Shown: piece after piece, positions 7,284 to 8,717 of the stretch
Numbering within the stretch: position 1 is the first letter of the stretch
Layout: the number at the start of each line of letters is the position of its first letter
Assembly (NCBI GenBank): GCA_945637645.1
Contig: CALZDK010000081.1
Coordinates: 1-8,717, forward strand
DNA length: 8,717 bases
Direction: 5' to 3'
Origin: an uncultured Prevotella sp.
Lineage (GTDB): Bacteria > Bacteroidota > Bacteroidia > Bacteroidales > Bacteroidaceae
Made by a program: the position numbers and the translations under genes
The notes under the pieces: model-generated
The model's database searches: none
What the model was told of the DNA's origin: nothing
What the model saw: only the letters and a program-made list of their open reading frames with translations

Positions 7284-7332
7284 GAGTTAAGAACGACACA
7301 AATTAAGAATTAAAAAAACAAGAGTTGGGAAT
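7257..7332 (+). repeat. AT-rich GAGTTAA repeats crossing the cydA stop codon
   Basis: GAGTTAA occurs at 7257, 7270 and 7284 (spacings 13 and 14 nt), with a degenerate copy GAGTTGG at 7322. GAATTAA follows two of the units (7277-7283 and 7307-7313). The cydA stop TAA (7281-7283) lies inside the second unit, so the last eight or so CydA codons are repeat sequence. Similar AT-rich runs built from TTAAGAATTAAGA are common between genes in Bacteroidales; this is recalled, not searched. Confidence 0.75.
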
Positions 7333-7364
7333 AGCATATTCTCATAATTATTAATTCTTAATTT
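7300..7364. repeat. Nested inverted repeats in the cydA-cydB gap
   Basis: The arms AAATTAAGAATTAA (7300-7313) and TTAATTCTTAATTT (7351-7364) are perfect 14-bp inverse complements separated by 37 nt. Inside the spacer, 7327-7333 and 7337-7343 can form a 7-bp stem (one G-T pair) around the loop GCA. An alternative left arm at 7273-7283, which includes the cydA stop, matches 11 bp of the same right arm. The outer stem is almost pure A-T and has no strong T tract directly after it, so it is a poor terminator. It could affect mRNA processing or translation of cydB, or be a relic of a small repeat element. Confidence 0.65.
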
Positions 7365-7380
7365 TAAAAGGCAATAATTT

Positions 7381-8529
7381 ATGGATTACACTTTCTTACA
7401 ACAATATTGGTGGTTCCTCGTTTCGCTGCTTGGAGCCCTGTTGGTGTTCCTGATGTTTGTGCAGGGAGCCAATTCCATGCTCTTCTCACTGGGGGCTAAC
7501 GACGTGGAGCGCAGGCTGATAGTCAACTCCACTGGACGCAAGTGGGAGTTCACGTTCACCACGCTCGTAACCTTTGGCGGAGCTTTCTTCGCATCCTTCC
7601 CACTGTTCTACAGCACCAGCTTTGGCGGTGCCTACTGGCTGTGGATGATCATTCTTTTCTCCTTCGTGCTACAGGCTGTAAGCTACGAGTTCCAGAACAA
7701 GTTGGGCAACCTGCTCGGCGCACGCACCTTCCAGTGGTGTCTCGTGATTAACGGCATTCTCGGTCCTCTGCTTCTCGGCGGTGCTGTTGCCACGTTCTTC
7801 AACGGTTCCAACTTTGTAGTGTCAAAGGAAAACCTTGTCGATGGCTTCGAGCTTCAGCCCGTCATCAGCAGCTGGGCTAACGCAAGCCACGGTCTCGACG
7901 CGCTGCTCGACCCATGGAACCTCGTGCTTGGCTTCGCCGTGTTCTTCCTTGCCCGCGTGCTCGGCATCCTCTACGTTATGAACAACGTAAACGACGAGAA
8001 CATCCGTTCGCGTGGCAGTGTGCGTCTTGTTGGAGCTTCAGTGCCCTTCGTGGTGCTCTTCGTGGCCTTCCTTGTTCACGTTGTGCTGAAGGACGGCTAC
8101 GCCTACGATCCCGCCACTGGCTTGATTTCCATAGTGCCACTGAAGTATCTCGACAACCTGCTTACGCTCTGGTACGTCACCGTGGTGCTCCTGATAGGTG
8201 TCGTTCTCGTTCTCTACGGCATTGTCCGTACCATTGTTAGCAAAACCTACATTGGTGGCATCTGGCCTGCCGGCATCGGCACCGTGCTCACCGTTCTTGC
8301 CCTCCTTCTCACTGCAGGACTCAACAACACCGCCTACTATCCATCCAACGCCGACCTCCAAAGCTCGCTCACCATTGTCAACAGTTGCAGCAGCGAGTTC
8401 ACACTCAGCGTAATGGCTGTGGTCAGCATCCTCGTTCCCTTCGTCATCGCCTACATTGTCTATGCGTGGTATTCCATCGACAAGAAGAAGCTCGACAAGG
8501 AGGAAATATCCACCGACGAGGCATATTAA
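7381..8529 (+). CDS. cydB: Cytochrome bd quinol oxidase subunit II (CydB)
   Basis: A 382-residue polytopic inner-membrane protein (E. coli CydB 379 aa) that pairs with CydA and supports its hemes and proton path. Family marks are the YWWFLVSLLG first helix, GANDVERRLIVNSTGRKWE (38-56, compare E. coli GRNDTERRIMINS..HWD), GGAFFASFP and the C-terminal LTIVNSCSSEFTLSVM (compare SLTMWDATSSQLTLNVM). E56 aligns with E. coli D58, a residue of the proposed proton channel, so an acid is kept. The E. coli DGFDMG stretch in helix 1 is replaced by QGANSM (28-33), as I recall for other Bacteroidetes CydB. There are about eight or nine hydrophobic segments and a charged tail (DKKKLDKEEISTDEAY). The 97-nt gap from cydA is unusually long for this pair and is filled by AT-rich repeats; no clear promoter was found in it, so co-transcription with cydA is likely. 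A perfect hairpin terminator begins 16 nt after the stop. Confidence 0.96.
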   Translation: MDYTFLQQYWWFLVSLLGALLVFLMFVQGANSMLFSLGANDVERRLIVNSTGRKWEFTFTTLVTFGGAFFASFPLFYSTSFGGAYWLWMIILFSFVLQAVSYEFQNKLGNLLGARTFQWCLVINGILGPLLLGGAVATFFNGSNFVVSKENLVDGFELQPVISSWANASHGLDALLDPWNLVLGFAVFFLARVLGILYVMNNVNDENIRSRGSVRLVGASVPFVVLFVAFLVHVVLKDGYAYDPATGLISIVPLKYLDNLLTLWYVTVVLLIGVVLVLYGIVRTIVSKTYIGGIWPAGIGTVLTVLALLLTAGLNNTAYYPSNADLQSSLTIVNSCSSEFTLSVMAVVSILVPFVIAYIVYAWYSIDKKKLDKEEISTDEAY

Positions 8530-8545
8530 TTTTTTCTGTAGCAAA

Positions 8546-8579
8546 ATAAAAGGGAGAGGACAAATCCTCTCCCTTTTAT
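8546..8579 (+). terminator. Rho-independent terminator after cydB
   Basis: Arms 8546-8560 and 8565-8579 pair perfectly over 15 bp around the 4-nt loop CAAA, with the GC-rich part GGGAGAGGA/TCCTCTCCC flanked by AAAA and TTTT. It lies 16 nt after the cydB stop and ends the cyd unit. The A tract on the left and T tract on the right make it potentially bidirectional, so it could also serve a gene on the minus strand to the right of the window. Confidence 0.93.
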
Positions 8580-8717
8580 CACTGAATTGCATTTATTTAT
8601 CTTTTTTTTAGAAGATGTTGACACCCTAAAATCCGCAAGCAATCTCAATGGCAATCTCAATTGCAGTAAAGAGCTTGAACACTATGCATCATGATAGTAT
8701 GAGCGTGAATTTTGTCC
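8580..8717. other. Terminal intergenic stretch without a supported gene
   Basis: AT-rich up to about 8630 (a T8 run at 8602-8609), then more balanced. No promoter with both Bacteroidetes boxes, no tRNA and no recognisable coding start could be supported. A reading frame from the ATG at 8648 (MAISIAVKSLNTMHHDSMSV) stays open to the window edge, but 23 codons without recognisable content are not enough to call. Confidence 0.5.
8639..8662 (+). repeat. 12-nt tandem duplication
   Basis: GCAATCTCAATG (8639-8650) is followed directly by GCAATCTCAATT (8651-8662), differing only in the last base. The second copy also forms a 5-bp hairpin with the next bases (GCAAT 8651-8655, loop CTCA, ATTGC 8660-8664). 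No function is apparent. Confidence 0.65.

Noticed and set aside
8038..8592. A 184-codon minus-strand open frame opposite the end of cydB and through its terminator
   Set aside because: It starts on the far side of the cydB hairpin and has repetitive His/Glu/Gly/Val composition from antisense cydB codons; no family resemblance.
8681..8698. ACTAT/ATAGT inverted repeat with ATGCAT and ATCATGAT palindromes, as a possible operator or attachment site
   Set aside because: Arms are only 5 bp, and short AT-rich palindromes of this size are expected by chance.
8648..8717. Possible new gene starting at ATG 8648 and running off the window
   Set aside because: Only 23 codons are visible, its start falls inside a 12-nt tandem duplication, no promoter precedes it, and the peptide is not recognised.

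Overview
The window reads as a stretch of a Bacteroidales chromosome, most likely Prevotella or a close relative. Three things point there: the relatives each protein brings to mind, leaderless-looking A-rich start regions without Shine-Dalgarno sequences, and two upstream elements that fit the Bacteroidetes promoter pattern (TTG, about 19 nt, TAnnTTTG). The genus is an inference from memory of protein families; no search was run. All recognisable genes lie on the + strand, coding density is high, and there is no tRNA, rRNA, CRISPR array, transposase or phage gene.

Layout. (1) Positions 2-520 hold the 3' part of a low-complexity protein rich in Gly, Tyr, Trp, Ser and Arg. It is followed after 35 nt by a complete FadL/OmpP1-type outer-membrane beta-barrel gene (556-2088), which ends at a strong hairpin terminator (2099-2137). 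(2) A 208-nt intergenic region carries two tandem promoter candidates with identical 19-nt spacers. They precede a secreted LacZ-like GH2 beta-galactosidase (2297-5431) that has all the main catalytic residues. (3) Only 16 nt later comes a 66-residue single-span membrane protein of the DUF4492 type (5448-5648), then cydA (5667-7283) and cydB (7381-8529), the two large subunits of cytochrome bd quinol oxidase. A perfect 15-bp hairpin (8546-8579) closes this unit. (4) The last 138 nt hold no convincing gene, only a 12-nt tandem duplication and small palindromes.

How the genes work together. CydA and CydB form the high-affinity terminal oxidase that lets these mostly anaerobic bacteria consume traces of O2 while oxidising quinol. 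The small DUF4492 protein is a plausible third component because of its size, its single membrane span and its place before cydA. The beta-galactosidase has no biochemical link to respiration, yet no terminator separates it from the cyd genes, so read-through from its promoters is possible. The 97-nt cydA-cydB gap holds AT-rich GAGTTAA repeats and nested inverted repeats that also run into the 3' end of cydA.

I see no wholly new system here. The points most worth a second look are the DUF4492 gene, the repeat-invaded cydA-cydB junction and the beta-galactosidase/cyd linkage.
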